Source: UBA1366 sp047602575 (GTDB lineage: Bacteria; Bacillota; Clostridia; Oscillospirales; Ruminococcaceae). From it: a stretch of 64,000 nucleotides of DNA. The notes beneath the pieces are model-generated. The model made no database searches, was not told the DNA's origin, and was given only the letters and a program-made list of their open reading frames with translations. Below are positions 26,595-35,298 of this stretch, piece by piece (the first letter of the stretch is position 1; each line of letters starts with the position of its first letter). Location of the stretch: the NCBI GenBank assembly GCA_047602575.1, contig JASGGY010000007.1, positions 310,001 to 374,000 of the forward strand. The letters are read 5' to 3'. A program made the translations under genes and the position numbers.

Positions 26595-27254
26595 ATGAAC
26601 CAAACGGAAAACCGAAAGGGGAATGACCATGCAGACAACCACGCGCGCAGCCGCCCGCCGCACTGGGCTTGGCGGGAGCGCTTTACCATGTTTCTGACGG
26701 GACTTGTGCTGGCGGGGGTGCTGGCGGGAACGCTGCTGTTTCTTTTTATCAGCAGATCCGGCGACACTTCCACGCTCACGCGCCTGAAAATCGCGGGCGA
26801 CGGCTTTCTCGCCGCAAGGCTTGACCAGTCGTTTGCGCGGATTCTGTTCGCAACGCTTGCCACGAACACCGGCTATCTGGCGGTGCTGTTTGCACTGGGC
26901 TTTTGGGCGATCGCTCAACCCGCCGCGCTGGGGCTGCTCCTGTTCCGCGGGCTCGGGCTTGGCGCAACCGTCGCGCAGATTTACGCGCAGTTCGGCAGGC
27001 GCGGCATTCTGATCGCTGCGGTGCTGGTCGTGCCGAACGCGTTGCTGTCGGTCTTTGCGCTTGTGCTGGGCGCGCGCGAGTCCGTACGGATGTCGAACCT
27101 CTACGCGTCGGTTTCCCTCAGACACCGCACCGCCGAGGGCATTCACGACGCGGCAAAGCTTTACGCGGTGAAATTTCTGGTGCTGGAAGCGTTCATGGCG
27201 GCTTCCGCGCTGTGCGATTGTATCTGCGCGGTGCTGTACAACCGGTTTTCTTAA
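26595..27254 (+). CDS. Stage II sporulation protein M-like membrane protein
   Basis: A membrane protein of up to 219 residues with about five hydrophobic segments. It has the SpoIIM layout: an N-terminal helix (MFLTGLVLAGVLAGTLLFLF), a long charged loop (SRSGDTSTLTRLKIAGDGFL), then ATLATNTGYLAVLFALGFWAI, LFRGLGLGATVAQIYAQFG, RGILIAAVLVVPNALLSVFAL. SpoIIM is part of the DMP peptidoglycan hydrolase complex driving engulfment. The start is uncertain: ATG 26595 has no ribosome binding site, whereas a good AAAGGGGA precedes ATG 26623 in another frame that stops within 75 bases. Either the start is internal (ATG 26688) or a small frameshift separates the real N-terminus. Confidence 0.7.
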   Translation: MNQTENRKGNDHADNHARSRPPHWAWRERFTMFLTGLVLAGVLAGTLLFLFISRSGDTSTLTRLKIAGDGFLAARLDQSFARILFATLATNTGYLAVLFALGFWAIAQPAALGLLLFRGLGLGATVAQIYAQFGRRGILIAAVLVVPNALLSVFALVLGARESVRMSNLYASVSLRHRTAEGIHDAAKLYAVKFLVLEAFMAASALCDCICAVLYNRFS

Positions 27255-27304
27255 CGCGGTTTGGATGATAAAACGCGGTTTCAATCACGAAAGGATGTTA
27301 AAAA

Positions 27305-28138
27305 ATGGGATTTTTCGGGGGCTACGGCAACGCCGGACCGGGTGTTGCGAAGAACACGGCGCAGAAGCGTTCATTTTTCAAGTTTCTGGAGGTCTATTTC
27401 CGCCGCTTCTGGAAGCTGATTCCGCTGAATCTGCTGTTTCTGGTGTTCTGCATTCCGGTTGTGACCATCGGACCGGCGACGGCTGGCATCACAAAGGTCT
27501 GCCGGAATTTCACGCAGGAGCGCAACGCGTTTATCTGGGGCGATTTTATCGATTCGTTCAAAAAGAATTTCAAGCAGTCCTTCCTCATGGGGCTGATTGA
27601 CATCGTCGTGGCGGGCATCAGCGTGGCGGGCATCAGCGTCTACGGTCAGCTCGCCGCCCAGCAGAAGATTTTTCTCATACCGATGGCGATTTATCTGGGC
27701 TGTATGCTGATTTTCCTGATGATGCACTTCTACATCTATCCGATGATTGTGTCCACAACCTTAAGCTTTAAACAAATATTTAAGAACAGCTTTCTGCTCG
27801 TTAGCATCGGCGCGAAGAAGAGCCTGATCACGCTGGTGATCATTGTGGTATCCGTGCTGCTGACCCTGCTGCTCGCGATGGCATACACGACCCTTGCCGT
27901 GGCGCTGCTGATGGTGTTGCTGTGGGTGTTCTCGTTTAACTTTTTTGTCATCAGCTTCAACTGCTTCCCCGTCATCCGCGCGCACGTTATCGAGCCGTAT
28001 TACAAAAAGCTCGGCGAGGACAACCCCGAGTTTTCCTATCTCAAAACCGATGCGGACGCTGTTTTCGCCGACAAGGGCGGCACGGAAGCCCCCGTTGTCG
28101 AGCCGAAAAAGAAGTCCGGCGGCAAGCGTATTTCTTAA
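27305..28138 (+). CDS. DUF624 (YesL-like) membrane protein
   Basis: A 277-residue membrane protein. The N-terminal VYFRRFWKLIPLNLLFLVFCIPVVTIGPATAGI, followed by TKVCRNFTQERNAFIWGDFI, is the conserved DUF624/YesL opening, where P-x-x-T-x-G-P-A-T-A-G is diagnostic. Four further hydrophobic segments and a Lys-rich cytoplasmic tail complete it. YesL-type proteins occur near carbohydrate uptake operons but their function is not established. The start ATG 27305 has GAAAGGATG upstream; in this A-rich context the gene is well supported. A terminator follows. Confidence 0.88.
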   Translation: MGFFGGYGNAGPGVAKNTAQKRSFFKFLEVYFRRFWKLIPLNLLFLVFCIPVVTIGPATAGITKVCRNFTQERNAFIWGDFIDSFKKNFKQSFLMGLIDIVVAGISVAGISVYGQLAAQQKIFLIPMAIYLGCMLIFLMMHFYIYPMIVSTTLSFKQIFKNSFLLVSIGAKKSLITLVIIVVSVLLTLLLAMAYTTLAVALLMVLLWVFSFNFFVISFNCFPVIRAHVIEPYYKKLGEDNPEFSYLKTDADAVFADKGGTEAPVVEPKKKSGGKRIS

Positions 28139-28153
28139 TTTCAAACAACAAGA

Positions 28154-28195
28154 CAGCTCCGTTTGCGACAAGCAGACGGAGCTTTGCGTTTTTTA
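28154..28195 (+). terminator. Rho-independent terminator after the DUF624 gene
   Basis: AGCTCCGTTTGC pairs with GCAGACGGAGCT around GACAA, followed by TTGCGTTTTTT. Confidence 0.85.
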
Positions 28196-28219
28196 CCAAA
28201 GTCATAGGAGGAAGTTCGC

Positions 28220-29810
28220 ATGGCACAAGAACTAAAACAAACACGCATCAAAATCAGCGGCATGACCTGTACGAATTGCCAGAAAAAAATCGAACGCGGA
28301 CTGCGCGGTACGATGGGCATTGTAACCGCAACCGTGCGTTTTTCCGCACAGACCGCGGAAATCACCTACGAGCCGGAACGCATCGCTTTGCGCGACATCT
28401 GTGCTGTTGTTGAAGGCTTGGGCTATCAGGCGGGCTTCGACGGACAAGCCGTCATGCAAACCCGCCGCACCATCCTAATCTGGGCGGCGATTGCGGCGCT
28501 GTATTTTGCGCTGGTACAGACTGGTGCTTTAAATCTGCTTGTCCCGGGGAAGCTTGCACAGACGCAAATGGGCTACGGGATGCTGTTTCTCATCGGCGTT
28601 GTCACCTCTGTCCACTGTGTGGCGATGTGCGGCGGAATAGGGCTTTCGCAGTGCGTGGGCAAAGCCGCTGATTCCGTGAAACGCACGCCGGCGATTACGG
28701 CCGCGCTGCTGTATAACGCGGGGCGCGTGGTGTCCTACACCACTGCCGGCTTTGTGCTGGGACTGGTCGGGCTGCTTGCCGGCGGGAGCGGAAGTGCGGG
28801 GCTTCCCGTCGCGGTACAGGGACTGCTCGAAGCTTGCCGCCGGGGTTTTCATGCTCATCATGGGGCTTGGGCTTGCCGGCGTGTTTCCGGCACTGCGGAA
28901 ATTTCAGCTTCATCTGCCGGAATTTCTCACCAAAAAAGCCGGCACTGCCGCCGCGCGGACAACCAGTCCGCTGGTCGTGGGGCTGCTCAACGGGCTGATG
29001 CCCTGCGGTCCGCTGCAATCCATGCAGCTGGTCGCCCTTGCATCCGGCAATCCGGCGGCGGGTGCGCTGTCGATGCTCTTATTCGGGCTTGGAACCGTTC
29101 CGCTTCAGTTCGGACTGGGCGCGGTTGTTTCTGCGCTGGGCAGGAAATTCACCGCCGCCGTGACAAACGCTGGTGCGGTGATGGTGACGGTGCTGGGGTT
29201 GGCAATGCTGGCGCAGGGTGCGAGCCTTGCGGGGCTGTTTTCGACAAAGCTGCTGACCGCTGCGGTTGCGGCCGGCTGCGCCGCGGGGCTGGTGTCCGCG
29301 TTGTCGTTTAAGAAAACCGCGTGGAAAAGCCTTTCTATGACAGTGGCGGCGTGTGCCGTGATTGCGTTGTTTGTGATTCCGCGTGGCACTTCATCAAACG
29401 TTACCCCAACAAAGCTGCATATCGTTGACGGAAAGCAGCTTGTGGTCAGCACGCTTTCCGCCGGAACATACCCCGACATCACCGTCGAAGCTGGAACACC
29501 CGTCAGCTGGACCATCACCGCCCCCGCCGGCTCGCTCAACGGCTGCAACAGCCGCGTCAACATTCCGGCATTCGGCATCAGCGGTTATGCGTTTGCTACC
29601 GGCGAAAACACGCTGACCTTTACGCCGGAGAAAACCGGTAAATTCGAGTACAGCTGCTGGATGGGTATGATTCACGGCACAATCACCGTGGTGGAAGCTT
29701 CCGCGCAAGCCACCGCCGGCACAACAACTGCCGCGCCGCAGACGGCTTCCCAGACCCAAACCGACCCCGCAGTTGTTCCCGCAACAGAAGAAAGCCCCTG
29801 CTGTGCTTGA
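28220..29810 (+). CDS. HMA / TauE-UreH-like membrane / cupredoxin fusion, frameshifted near 28830
   Basis: The start ATG 28220 follows AGGAGG. Order of parts: a heavy-metal-associated domain (ISGMTCTNCQKKIERGL, copper-binding CxxC); a six-helix sulfite exporter TauE/SafE (UreH-like) domain with HCVAMCGGIGLSQC and, in the second repeat, GLLNGLMPCGPLQSMQ; one further helix; and a C-terminal cupredoxin domain ending FEYSCWMGMIHGTITVVE, with its Cys and Met ligands. The frame shifts at 28829-28832: CTCGAAGCTTGCC with one base fewer gives GLLELAAGVFML and joins the halves into 529 residues. A thiol and copper route across the membrane is inferred from the family and from the copper genes downstream. 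The protein ends with Pro-Cys-Cys-Ala. Confidence 0.82.
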
Positions 29811-29851
29811 TGGCTTCTAAATAAAAATGATGAGAAGAACGGAGATTGTCG

Positions 29852-30334
29852 ATGAAAATAACACGTAAACCCTTGCTTGCCGCCGCTGCTGCGTTCGCGT
29901 TGCTGACGGCTTGCGCGTCTGAAAACAATGCGAGCGGCACAAACGCGCCCCAAACGGTTGCCGCAGGGCAAAGCCTTGTGATTGAAGTTGCCGACGTGAC
30001 CGATGACGCAGGCTTTTACCCCGTCACGGTTGACGGAACGAGCATGGAGGTCATCGCGGTCAAAGCCCCCGACGGCACAATCCGCACCGCACTCAACACC
30101 TGTCAGGTCTGCAACGGCGCTGCAAAGGCATATTTTCTGCAGGTCGGCGACAAGCTGCAATGCCAGAACTGTAAGAACACCTTTACCATGGATATGGTAG
30201 AAACGACTTCCGGCGGCTGCAACCCCGTGCCGCTTTTTGACAAAGATAAAACCGTGACAGCGCAAACCATCACGGTGCAATATGATACGCTCAAAGCAAA
30301 TGCGGCATATTTTCCGGCAAACTGGAAAAAATAG
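29852..30334 (+). CDS. DUF2318-family lipoprotein
   Basis: The 160-residue product starts MKITRKPLLAAAAAFALLTAC; LTAC is a lipobox, so it is a membrane-anchored lipoprotein. The mature part matches DUF2318: ALNTCQVCNGAAKAYFLQVG, KLQCQNCKNTFTMDMV and TSGGCNPVP, giving C-x2-C, C-x2-C and a further Cys that could bind a metal ion. Such proteins are reported near iron or copper membrane redox systems. I chose ATG 29852, preceded by ACGGAG; TTG 29846 in frame is too close to that site. It lies 41 bases after the fusion gene and converges with the HxlR gene, whose stop codon is 4 bases away. Confidence 0.82.
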   Translation: MKITRKPLLAAAAAFALLTACASENNASGTNAPQTVAAGQSLVIEVADVTDDAGFYPVTVDGTSMEVIAVKAPDGTIRTALNTCQVCNGAAKAYFLQVGDKLQCQNCKNTFTMDMVETTSGGCNPVPLFDKDKTVTAQTITVQYDTLKANAAYFPANWKK

Positions 30335-30338
30335 CGTC

Positions 30339-30698
30339 TTACTCCGGCGCGCGCATTGAGCAGTGAATTTCCCTGCCGTTTTGGGTTAAGTAATCCGAAC
30401 CCCAGCCGTACATCGCCTCTAAAATCGGCTGGATGCTTTTCCCGAGCGGTGAAAGTTCGTACTCCACACGCGGCGGCACAACCGGAAACACCGTGCGGAC
30501 GACGAGCGCGTCGCGTTCAAGCTCGCGCAGCTGCTGGGTGAGCATTTTCGGCGTCGCCTGCGGGATGAGCTTGTGCAGCGCCCCGAAGCGAAGCGTGTCG
30601 TCCATCAGGTGCCAGAGAATCAGCGCCTTGTATTTTCCGCCGATCATCGAAAGGGTCGTATCCACCGGACAATTGCATTCCTCACAGACAGATGCCAT
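30339..30698 (-). CDS. HxlR-family winged-helix transcriptional regulator
   Basis: A 119-residue HxlR protein: CEECNCPVDTTLSMIGGKYK is the family's Cys-containing N-terminus, and ALILWHLMDDTLRFGALHKL with TPKMLTQQLRELERDALVVR is the winged helix. HxlR regulators sense thiol-reactive compounds, aldehydes or metals via the N-terminal Cys. The start is ATG at 30698, with AAGGAGG upstream; a longer frame reaches into the promoter region and is not conserved. It is divergent from copA across 125 bases containing an inverted repeat and therefore probably controls copA and itself. Copper as the signal is inferred from context. Confidence 0.9.
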   Translation of the reverse strand: MASVCEECNCPVDTTLSMIGGKYKALILWHLMDDTLRFGALHKLIPQATPKMLTQQLRELERDALVVRTVFPVVPPRVEYELSPLGKSIQPILEAMYGWGSDYLTQNGREIHCSMRAPE

Positions 30699-30728
30699 TG
30701 AAAAACCTCCTTGGTATCCTTTTGTATC

Positions 30729-30779
30729 GTATCGCACAAAAAAGTGCATACTTGCAAAAAGGGGAAACTGTGTTATAAT
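30729..30779 (+). promoter_or_regulatory. copA promoter with candidate HxlR operator
   Basis: GTATCGCAC and GTGCATAC form an inverted repeat around AAAAAA (30729-30751). It is followed by TTGCAA (30752-30757), a 16-base spacer and TATAAT (30774-30779). The palindrome touches the -35 box, a position suited to repression. It lies in the HxlR/copA divergent gap. Confidence 0.65.
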
Positions 30780-30823
30780 GATAACAGAAGTCATTTCAAA
30801 AGTCAAGCGGAAAGGAGAACGTT

Positions 30824-33283
30824 ATGAAACAGCAGATTCTGGAAATCAACGGGATGCACTGCGCATCTTGCTCGCAGCGCATCGAAAAGGTCGTCGGGAA
30901 GCTGCCTGGCATTACGCAGGCGACGGTGAATCTTGCGAATGAAAAGCTGTTTGTGACCTTTGACGAGCGGCTTTTGACACTGGAGCAGATTAAGGAAGCG
31001 GTCGCGAAAATCGGCTTCTCAGCAAGCGAACCGCGCACGAGCGTGACGATACCCATCGGCGGGATGAGCTGTGCTGCCTGCGCGGCGCGGATTGAGAAAA
31101 CGCTCGGTAAGCTGCCCGGCGTGACGGCGGCGGCGGTGAATCTTGCCGCGGAAAAAGCCGTCGTGACCTATGACCCGCAGCGCATCCGGCGCGGCGAAAT
31201 CAAAGCCGCCATCACAAAGCTCGGTTTTCAGCCGCTTGAGATTTCCGGCTCGGATGCCGCCGGCGAGGAGCGGGAGCGCCGCGAAAAAGCCATCCGCACC
31301 CTGCGGACGAAATGCGCGGTGTCGGCGGTGTTTTCGCTGCCGCTGCTGTATATCGCCATGGCGCCGATGCTCATGCACTACGTTCTCATGCTGCCGTTTC
31401 CGGCGGGGCTTGACCCGATGCGCTTCCCGCTGCGTTATGCGTTGCTGGAGCTTGCGCTGGTGATTCCGGTTGTCGCGGTGGGGTATCGGTTTTACACCGT
31501 CGGCTTTTCGTCACTCCTGCGCCGCAGCCCGAACATGGACAGCCTCATCGCCGTCGGCACAAGCGCCGCGCTGCTGCTGAGCTTATTTCAAACGATACAA
31601 ATCGCGCGCGGGCATTCCGGTGCTGCGGAATCGCTTTATTACGAAAGCGCCGGCGTCATCATCACGCTGATTCTTTTAGGGAAAACGCTTGAAGCCGTTT
31701 CAAAGGGAAAAACCGGCGAAGCGATCCGAAAGCTTATGGGACTTGCCCCGCAGACCGCCCTCATCGAACGCGGTGGGGAACAGCTTGAGATTCCCATCGA
31801 CGAGGTGGAGCCGGGCGACATTCTGGTCGTCAGGCCCGGCGCAAAAATCCCCGCGGACGGCGTTGTGACCGAGGGCGAAACAGCTGTGGACGAATCCATG
31901 CTCACCGGCGAAAGTATGCCGGTTGACAAAAAAGCAGGGGACACCGTCTACGCTGCTTGCGTCAACACAACCGGCGCAATCCGCCTGCGCGCTGAAAAAG
32001 TCGGTTCGGACACGGCGCTTGCGCAGATCATCCGGCTGGTCGAGGACGCGCAGGGCTCGAAAGCCCCCATCGCGGCGCTGGCGGACAAGGTTTCGGGCGT
32101 GTTCGTGCCGGCGGTGTGCGCGATTGCGGTCGCGGCGGGGCTGGCGTGGTTCATCGGCAGCGGCGATTTCGGCTTTGCGGCGACGGTGTTCATCAGCGTG
32201 CTGGTGATTGCGTGCCCGTGCGCGCTGGGGCTGGCGACGCCCACGGCGATCATGGTCGCGACGGGCAAGGGCGCGGAGAACGGCATTTTCATCAAAAGCG
32301 GCGAAGCCCTCGAAACCGCGCATAAGCTCACGGCGGTGGTGTTTGACAAAACCGGCACGATCACGGCGGGCAAACCGGCGGTGACGGACGTTCTGCCCTG
32401 CGCGGGCTTTTCGGCGGAAACGCTCCTCGCGCTGACCGCTTCCGCCGAAGCCCCGTCGGAGCATCCGCTCGGGCAGGCGATTGCCACTGCGGCGCGGGCG
32501 CGCGGGCTGGTCACGGAGAAAGCCGAACGTTTCCGCGCGCTGACCGGAAAGGGTCTGGAAGCCGTTGTCGGCGGGCGGGAAATGCTTGTCGGAAACGCCG
32601 CGCTGATGGCTGAAAACGGCATCGAAATCACCGCGCTTGCGGCGGAAGGGGCGCGCCTTGCGGCACAGGGCAAAACGCCGATGTTCGTCGCTGCGGACAA
32701 AGCCCTCGCCGGCATTGTTGCTGTGGCGGACGTGGTCAAGCCCACGAGCCATGCGGCGGTGGAAGTCTTAAAGCAAATGGGTGTCACGGTCGTCATGCTC
32801 ACCGGCGACAACCTTGCCACCGCGCAGGCGATTGCCGCACAGGTCGGCATCGACAGGGTGCTCGCGCAGGTGCTTCCGCAGGACAAGGCAAACGCAATCA
32901 AAGCGCTGCAGGAAGCAGGAGGCTACGTGGCGATGGTCGGCGATGGCATCAACGACGCACCCGCGCTTGTTCAGGCAGACATCGGCATCGCGATCGGCTC
33001 GGGCACGGACGTGGCGATGGAAAGCGCCGACATCGTCCTCATGCGCGCGGAGCTGACGGATGTTCCCGCAGCGATTGCATTGAGCCGCCGCACCATCCGC
33101 AACATCCGCCAGAACCTGTTCTGGGCGTTCGGCTACAACGCGGTGGGCATCCCCGTCGCGGCGGGGGTGCTCCACCTATTCGGCGGTCCGCTGCTCAACC
33201 CCATGCTCGCGGCGGCGGCAATGAGCCTAAGCTCTGTTTCAGTTCTGACAAACGCCCTGCGGCTTAAGCGATTTCACCCGTGA
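30824..33283 (+). CDS. copA: Copper-exporting P1B-type ATPase with two HMA domains
   Basis: CopA pumps Cu(I) out of the cytoplasm. The 819-residue protein has two heavy-metal-associated domains (NGMHCASCSQRIEK, residues 8-21, and GGMSCAACAARIEK, about 77-90), eight transmembrane helices with the intramembrane CPCALGLATP motif, the phosphorylation site DKTGTIT, the actuator motif TGES, the HP motif (SEHPLGQA) and the hinge GDGINDAPAL. CPC with the C-terminal Met/Ser-rich helix (AAAAMSLSSVSVLTN) is typical of Cu+ pumps rather than Zn/Cd pumps. The start ATG 30824 follows AAAGGAG. It is divergent from HxlR and followed, after a family A repeat, by copZ. Confidence 0.96.
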   Translation: MKQQILEINGMHCASCSQRIEKVVGKLPGITQATVNLANEKLFVTFDERLLTLEQIKEAVAKIGFSASEPRTSVTIPIGGMSCAACAARIEKTLGKLPGVTAAAVNLAAEKAVVTYDPQRIRRGEIKAAITKLGFQPLEISGSDAAGEERERREKAIRTLRTKCAVSAVFSLPLLYIAMAPMLMHYVLMLPFPAGLDPMRFPLRYALLELALVIPVVAVGYRFYTVGFSSLLRRSPNMDSLIAVGTSAALLLSLFQTIQIARGHSGAAESLYYESAGVIITLILLGKTLEAVSKGKTGEAIRKLMGLAPQTALIERGGEQLEIPIDEVEPGDILVVRPGAKIPADGVVTEGETAVDESMLTGESMPVDKKAGDTVYAACVNTTGAIRLRAEKVGSDTALAQIIRLVEDAQGSKAPIAALADKVSGVFVPAVCAIAVAAGLAWFIGSGDFGFAATVFISVLVIACPCALGLATPTAIMVATGKGAENGIFIKSGEALETAHKLTAVVFDKTGTITAGKPAVTDVLPCAGFSAETLLALTASAEAPSEHPLGQAIATAARARGLVTEKAERFRALTGKGLEAVVGGREMLVGNAALMAENGIEITALAAEGARLAAQGKTPMFVAADKALAGIVAVADVVKPTSHAAVEVLKQMGVTVVMLTGDNLATAQAIAAQVGIDRVLAQVLPQDKANAIKALQEAGGYVAMVGDGINDAPALVQADIGIAIGSGTDVAMESADIVLMRAELTDVPAAIALSRRTIRNIRQNLFWAFGYNAVGIPVAAGVLHLFGGPLLNPMLAAAAMSLSSVSVLTNALRLKRFHP

Positions 33284-33289
33284 TGAAGA

Positions 33290-33492
33290 GAGTCAGGGGA
33301 CGCCGCCCCCCGTCCCCCCTGCCAGAGGGGCGTTGCCCCCTCTGGACTCCCCTCACCAAAGGGTCAATTGACCCTTTGGAAACCCGTTGTTTTGTGGGTG
33401 GTACTTTGCTTTTCTTATCCGACTTTTGCTTTAGCTACTGTTTTGTGATTTCATTAGGGGGCTGGAAAAGTGAGCAGATGCTTATCTTCGGG
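33290..33492 (-). repeat. Dispersed palindromic repeat, family A copy 4 (inverted, long form)
   Basis: Reading the minus strand: the AT-rich half (ATGAAATCACAAAACAGTAG ... AAAGCAAAGTACC) matches copies 3 and 5, then ACAACGGGTTTCC, the hairpin CCAAAGGGTCAATTGACCC with TTTGG, and CCAGAGGGGGCAACGCCCC with TCTGG. The hairpin tip (GGGTCAATTGACCC) differs from those of copies 1 and 2 but remains perfectly self-complementary. It fills the gap between copA and copZ. Confidence 0.8.
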
Positions 33493-33559
33493 CAAAGCGG
33501 CTTCTTGCCGCGCGTTTTACATTGTGCAAACTAATTTTATATAAATGAGGAGGATTTTT

Positions 33560-33766
33560 ATGGAAACCATCATCAAGGTCGGCGGTATGTCCTGCGGAAA
33601 CTGTGTTAAGGCGGTCAAAACTGCCGTCGAGGCGCTCGCGGGCGTGGAAAGTGCAGCAGTGGATCTCGAAAGCGGACTTGCCACCGTCACCCACGACCCC
33701 GCCCAAGCCCCCGTCGCGGCAATTAAAGAAGTGATCGAATCCAAGGGTTTTGACGTGCTGGATTGA
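33560..33766 (+). CDS. copZ: CopZ-like copper chaperone (single HMA domain)
   Basis: A 68-residue stand-alone heavy-metal-associated domain: METIIKVGGMSCGNCVKAVK has the copper-binding MxCxxC, and the rest (AALAGVESAAVDLESGLATV-type fold, ending VIESKGFDVLD) completes the ferredoxin-like fold. CopZ hands Cu(I) to CopA. ATG 33560 is preceded by AGGAGG (33548-33553); the ATG at 33545 is inside that ribosome binding site and is rejected. It is separated from copA by a family A repeat, so it may be transcribed at a different level from the pump. Confidence 0.93.
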   Translation: METIIKVGGMSCGNCVKAVKTAVEALAGVESAAVDLESGLATVTHDPAQAPVAAIKEVIESKGFDVLD

Positions 33767-33775
33767 CAAAAGCAA

Positions 33776-33812
33776 CAAAAAAGGGAAACCGTACAATGCG
33801 GTTTCCCTTTTT
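33776..33812 (+). terminator. Rho-independent terminator after copZ
   Basis: AAAAAGGGAAACCG pairs with CGGTTTCCCTTTTT around TACAATG; symmetrical A and T flanks allow use in both directions. Confidence 0.9.
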
Positions 33813-33881
33813 GCTGTTAGCTGTTAAAAGCGGGAGCGGATTTTCTGCGGAATTTATATTGGTTGGGATGGGCGCGGTGGC

Positions 33882-34202
33882 TTACGGCAGAACAAACAGT
33901 TCGTCGCCGGTTATCCGGCAGAAGAGATTCAAAGCGATGCAGCAGCCCAGCAGCGAAACGCTCACCATAAACAGCGTTTTTTGCGTGCGGTCTTTCACAT
34001 AGGCATAAATGCTGTCGGTAAGAAACCCAGCGGAAATCGCGATGGAAACTAAGGGGAGCTTATACAGAATGTAGACAATCAGCAGCCCCTCCAGATCACG
34101 AAAAAATGCCGTGTCGGGTAGGTTAAGGTAGCTGTAAAGCACCGTGGGTAAAAGAAACAGCACATGGACGCTCGCGTAAAGAATCGCGTATGGTCGGTAC
34201 AT
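33882..34202 (-). CDS. Small membrane protein of unknown function (106 aa)
   Basis: The product has three hydrophobic segments: YAILYASVHVLFLLPTVLYS, DLEGLLIVYILYKLPLVSIAI and TLFMVSVSLLGCCIALNLF. It matches no family I recognise. The ATG is at 34202; upstream on the minus strand is GGAGGCTTCGTGAA, a plausible but distant ribosome binding site. The preceding minus-strand gene (HAD hydrolase) ends 100 bases upstream, so the two could share a transcript. Small three-helix proteins of this kind are often poorly conserved, so function is left open. Confidence 0.6.
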   Translation of the reverse strand: MYRPYAILYASVHVLFLLPTVLYSYLNLPDTAFFRDLEGLLIVYILYKLPLVSIAISAGFLTDSIYAYVKDRTQKTLFMVSVSLLGCCIALNLFCRITGDELFVLP

Positions 34203-34302
34203 TTCACGAAGCCTCCGTTTCTGTCGGGCTGCACTTTTTTGTGCAAAAACACCCCGTGGACACCGCGAAAGCCGGCACGCACGGGGGTTCGTTCATAACT
34301 GA

Positions 34303-34992
34303 TTAATCCGCCGATTCCGCGTCGGCTTGCGCGCTGGCGGCGACGATTTCTTTCACCACGTCAACCGCGTCGGTGAGATTTCTCGCCAGCCCGCTTAACA
34401 GCGGCAGAATCTTGTCGTCCGGCTCGGTCAGGTCGGGAACCATCACGACCTTGCACCCCGCGCGGAACGCCGAAATCACGCCGTTCGGCGAGTCCTCAAA
34501 GGCGATGCATTCGTCGGGGGAAACGCCTGCGGCTTCGGCGGCTTTGCGGTAAATGTCCGGCTCTGGCTTGCCGCGCTCGACCATGTTTCCGGCGATGATT
34601 TTCGTGAACTTCTCGTCAATGCCGGCGGTTTTGAGGAAGTATACCGTCCGATCCAGCCCCGTAGCCGTCACCACCGCCGTCAGAAAGCCCTCCGCGGTCA
34701 GGAAGTCGAGCAGCGCGTCAAGCCCGGGCTTTTTTTCAACGCCGTGCGCCGCAACGTGATCAAGGAAGAGCTTGGTACGCAGCGCTTTGATTTCCGCATA
34801 GTCAAAATCCTCGCCGAAAAAGCCGTGCAGCACGGGGGCGGCGGCGTATGCGGGCAGACTGCGGATTTCGTGGATGTGCGCGGGATTGATTGTATAGCCG
34901 AACGCCGCACCCGCTTCGATCCAGAAACGGACGGAGAGCTTTTCCGTGTCGAGCATCAGCCCGTCCATGTCAAACAGCACCGCTTTGATCAC
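34303..34992 (-). CDS. HAD-superfamily hydrolase, beta-phosphoglucomutase-like subfamily
   Basis: A 229-residue class with all four HAD motifs: FDMDGLMLDTE (motif I, nucleophile first Asp), VVTATG (motif II), the Lys of GKPEPDIYRKAAEAAGV (motif III) and FEDSPNGVISAFRAG (motif IV). A helical cap domain lies between motifs I and II. This pattern fits phosphatases or sugar phosphomutases of the PGMB/YcsE/phosphonatase-like group; substrate cannot be told from sequence. It starts at GTG 34990-34992. Neighbours give no metabolic hint. Confidence 0.9.
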   Translation of the reverse strand: MIKAVLFDMDGLMLDTEKLSVRFWIEAGAAFGYTINPAHIHEIRSLPAYAAAPVLHGFFGEDFDYAEIKALRTKLFLDHVAAHGVEKKPGLDALLDFLTAEGFLTAVVTATGLDRTVYFLKTAGIDEKFTKIIAGNMVERGKPEPDIYRKAAEAAGVSPDECIAFEDSPNGVISAFRAGCKVVMVPDLTEPDDKILPLLSGLARNLTDAVDVVKEIVAASAQADAESAD

Positions 34993-35183
34993 ACGAACAC
35001 CCCATTCTGATTTTTATAACATCTATCTTTGCATTTTAACACAAATTTCATGCGGTTGCAATGCGTATCGTTAAATGATTTATAAAACATTATTAAATTA
35101 GGAAAGAAATAAAACTATATCTGGTATGGAAAATATGTTGAATAACGAAATATGGTGGCGATAAAAACTTCTTTCCGGTATAA

Positions 35184-35212
35184 TTGACACGGGCACGGTG
35201 ATGTTATATAAT
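35184..35212 (+). promoter_or_regulatory. Consensus sigma-A promoter of the LCP gene
   Basis: TTGACA (35184-35189), 17-base spacer, TATAAT (35207-35212): exact consensus. The rest of the 306-base gap upstream is AT-rich without other recognised signals. Confidence 0.93.
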
Positions 35213-35298
35213 AAGGAAAAGAGAAGTTTCCGCTTGGGCGGAAAACCGCGGAAAGGAGTCGCTTCCGCAGCCGGAAGTTCCGGCGGGGAGCAGCGCTT

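Noticed and set aside
26000..27500. Chromosomal origin of replication
   Set aside because: The strand composition changes here but no dnaA, dnaN, rpmH or cluster of DnaA boxes (TTATCCACA) was found.
27265..27600. ORF starting before the DUF624 gene in another frame
   Set aside because: It overlaps the clearly conserved DUF624 frame and shows no family features.
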